Shown: piece after piece, positions 62,353-64,000 of the stretch
How positions within the stretch are numbered: the stretch's first letter is position 1
Layout: the number at the start of each line of letters is the position of its first letter
Assembly: GCA_905250025.1 (NCBI GenBank)
Contig: CAJNOJ010000207.1
Coordinates: 62,001-126,000, forward strand
Reading direction: 5' to 3'
Source of the DNA: Adineta ricciae
Lineage: Eukaryota > Rotifera > Eurotatoria > Adinetida > Adinetidae
DNA length: 64,000 nucleotides
Notes under the pieces: model-generated
What the model was told of the DNA's origin: nothing
What the model saw: the letters and a program-made list of their open reading frames with translations, nothing else
The model's database searches: none
Position numbers and translations under genes: made by a program

Positions 62353-64000
62353 ATGAGTTTCGTAACTGACAAAACTCAAGCTGATGAGACGAATAGATCA
62401 GGGAATAGTGCAACTTCTGCACATGATTCTGTTCTCAGATTATCTTTTAATCAAGATTACACGTAAGAATTGACGACTAACTATGAAAAATTTAGCTGAA
62501 ATCTTGTCTTGTAGATCATTGGCAATGGGTACAATAAAATCATATTTTCTATATACAATCGCTCAAGAAAACCAAACCATTGAGAATCGTAATTTCGGTA
62601 AGTATTATTACCAACAAATTCCTTATATTTTTTTTATTACAATTCAATTCAGAAATTCGGCCATTTCCAAATATTCATCAACTTCGTAAGGCAACGAAAA
62701 TCTCTTCTTCTATTCAAATGTTACTTATTACTTTTTGAAAGCTTACGACAACGTTCGTATAATCGAACGCTTATATGCCAGTTCCTTGCTTGCCGTTGTC
62801 AGCGATCAAGCACCACGAAAACTAAAAGTGTGTCATTTTAAAAAAGGTACAGAAATCTGTTCAATCTCGTTTCCAAACAATATTCGCAGCGTTAAACTCA
62901 ATCGTTTGGTAACAACACCATTCTATCTATGATCAATCACGAAATCGTAATCGTTATTTTCACTTTCAGAAATTAATCGTTTGCTTGGATGAGAGTATTT
63001 ACATTTACAACATGCGTGATATGAAAGTAGTACATATGATTCGTGACGTACCCGTTAATCCAGATGGACTTTGTGCATTATCATCAGATGATAAGAGTCA
63101 ATATCTGGCTTATCCAGGCAGTTCGATAACTGGTGAAATACAAATATTCGATATATCTAATTTAGTTAGTTGCATTTCTTTTCTTTTTCTATTGTTTTAT
63201 GTATATATCTTTTCGTCGATAGAAATCTGGTGTAATAATTAGTGCTCATGATAGTCCATTAGTAGCCATGGAATTCGATGGAAATGGAGCTAGAATTGCA
63301 ACTGCATCGAATAAGGTATGTTAATGTAAGATCAAAACATAGATGCTAGATGAATCGTTGACTTGTTTCAGGGAACAGTTATTCGTATTCATAGTGTAAC
63401 TGATGGTACGCGTTTGTTTGAATTTCGTCGTGGAATCCGACGGTAATCGTCGAAAACATCGATCCCTAATGTTTAGTTTTACCTTCATTCGTTTGTTTTT
63501 CTTAGTGTGGCAACTATTTACTGCTTCGCATTTAGTCCTGATTCGAATTTTCTTGCTGCATCAAGCAGTACTGGTACTATACATATCTTTCGATTAGTCA
63601 CCCAGAAAGAAAAGTATCTATTTGCGTATATCCTCTTATTAACGGATATATCTTATCATTTATATTCTACTCTTAGGCCAACAGAGGCCCCAGTGTCATG
63701 GATGGGTACATTCAGTCGTGTGTTGGAAGATGTGGCATATTATTTGCCAAAACAAACATCCGAAGTTTTAACACAAGAACGTGCTTTTGCAACGGTTCAT
63801 CATCCATCATCAGAAACAAAAACAATCATTGCAATAACTGCGTAAGCAATTTGAACTATGCTATCCTTTTCTCATATAATATCTTATAGTTCGACAGATG
63901 CATTAAAACTATTTGTTGCCGGTTATGATGGCATTGTTCATACCTATGAAATCAATACTCGTGATGGAGGGGAATGCCAACTAATGAATCAATATTCTTT
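62353..64000 (+). CDS. WIPI2-like: WIPI/ATG18-family PI3P-binding beta-propeller (3' part off right edge)
   Basis: The ATG at 62353 starts [22 protein letters not shown]-repeat blades follow: [40 protein letters not shown] with [40 protein letters not shown] and [20 protein letters not shown]. The hallmark FRRG motif, which binds PI3P/PI(3,5)P2, is at 63423-63434 ([10 protein letters not shown]). Then [20 protein letters not shown] and the loop carrying [20 protein letters not shown]. These proteins act at the phagophore and endosome in autophagy. Blade order and the loop resemble WIPI1/2 more than WIPI3/4 (judgement by eye). The window ends inside the last blade. It starts 85 bp after NPL4 on the same strand. 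Confidence 0.92.

Overview
The window reads as a compact animal nuclear genome and most likely a bdelloid rotifer (inference). It is AT-rich and gene-dense on both strands. Most introns are 50-60 nt GT-AG introns. Genes are often less than 150 bp apart, and splice-acceptor-like sites sit directly upstream of many start codons, as expected where a spliced leader is trans-spliced onto mRNAs. A DUF202 gene, a family common in bacteria and fungi but rare in animals, fits the known load of foreign genes in bdelloids. No rRNA, tRNA, CRISPR array, retroelement or DNA transposon was recognised.

Left part (1-27 kb): the N-terminal half of an RNF213-like giant AAA+/ubiquitin ligase runs off the left edge (minus). 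It is followed by a small unknown gene (minus), RNF121 (minus), EMC10 (plus, divergent from RNF121), a 3.8 kb stretch with no recognisable gene, an EF-hand protein with a hydrophobic leader (plus), an unknown Cys/Asn/Ser-rich gene (minus), CHMP1 of ESCRT-III (plus), a HOIP/RNF31-like RBR ligase (plus), an unknown gene (plus), the GPI inositol-deacylase PGAP1 (minus) and the DUF202 membrane protein (plus).

Middle (29-49.6 kb): a predicted single-pass membrane protein with exceptionally long introns and a long Ser/Thr/Asn-rich tail containing a PP1-docking-like motif (plus). Next come three minus-strand genes packed like an operon (ELP5, PEX14, MRPL15), a U1-type zinc-finger protein with a Q/N-rich tail (plus), and adenylosuccinate synthetase (plus).

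Right part (50.4-64 kb): a tandem pair of SLC7-type amino-acid transporters (plus) that share one almost identical intron, a multi-sushi extracellular protein (minus), NPL4 (plus), and the start of a WIPI/ATG18 protein that runs off the right edge (plus).

Functionally the window is rich in ubiquitin and membrane quality-control genes: RNF213-like, RNF121, EMC10, HOIP-like, CHMP1, NPL4 and WIPI. The closeness of an RNF213-like gene and a HOIP-like gene is notable because their vertebrate relatives act one after the other on invading bacteria. Exon joins were made by eye from GT-AG sites, reading phase and family alignment from memory. Spans are therefore more reliable than each exon edge.
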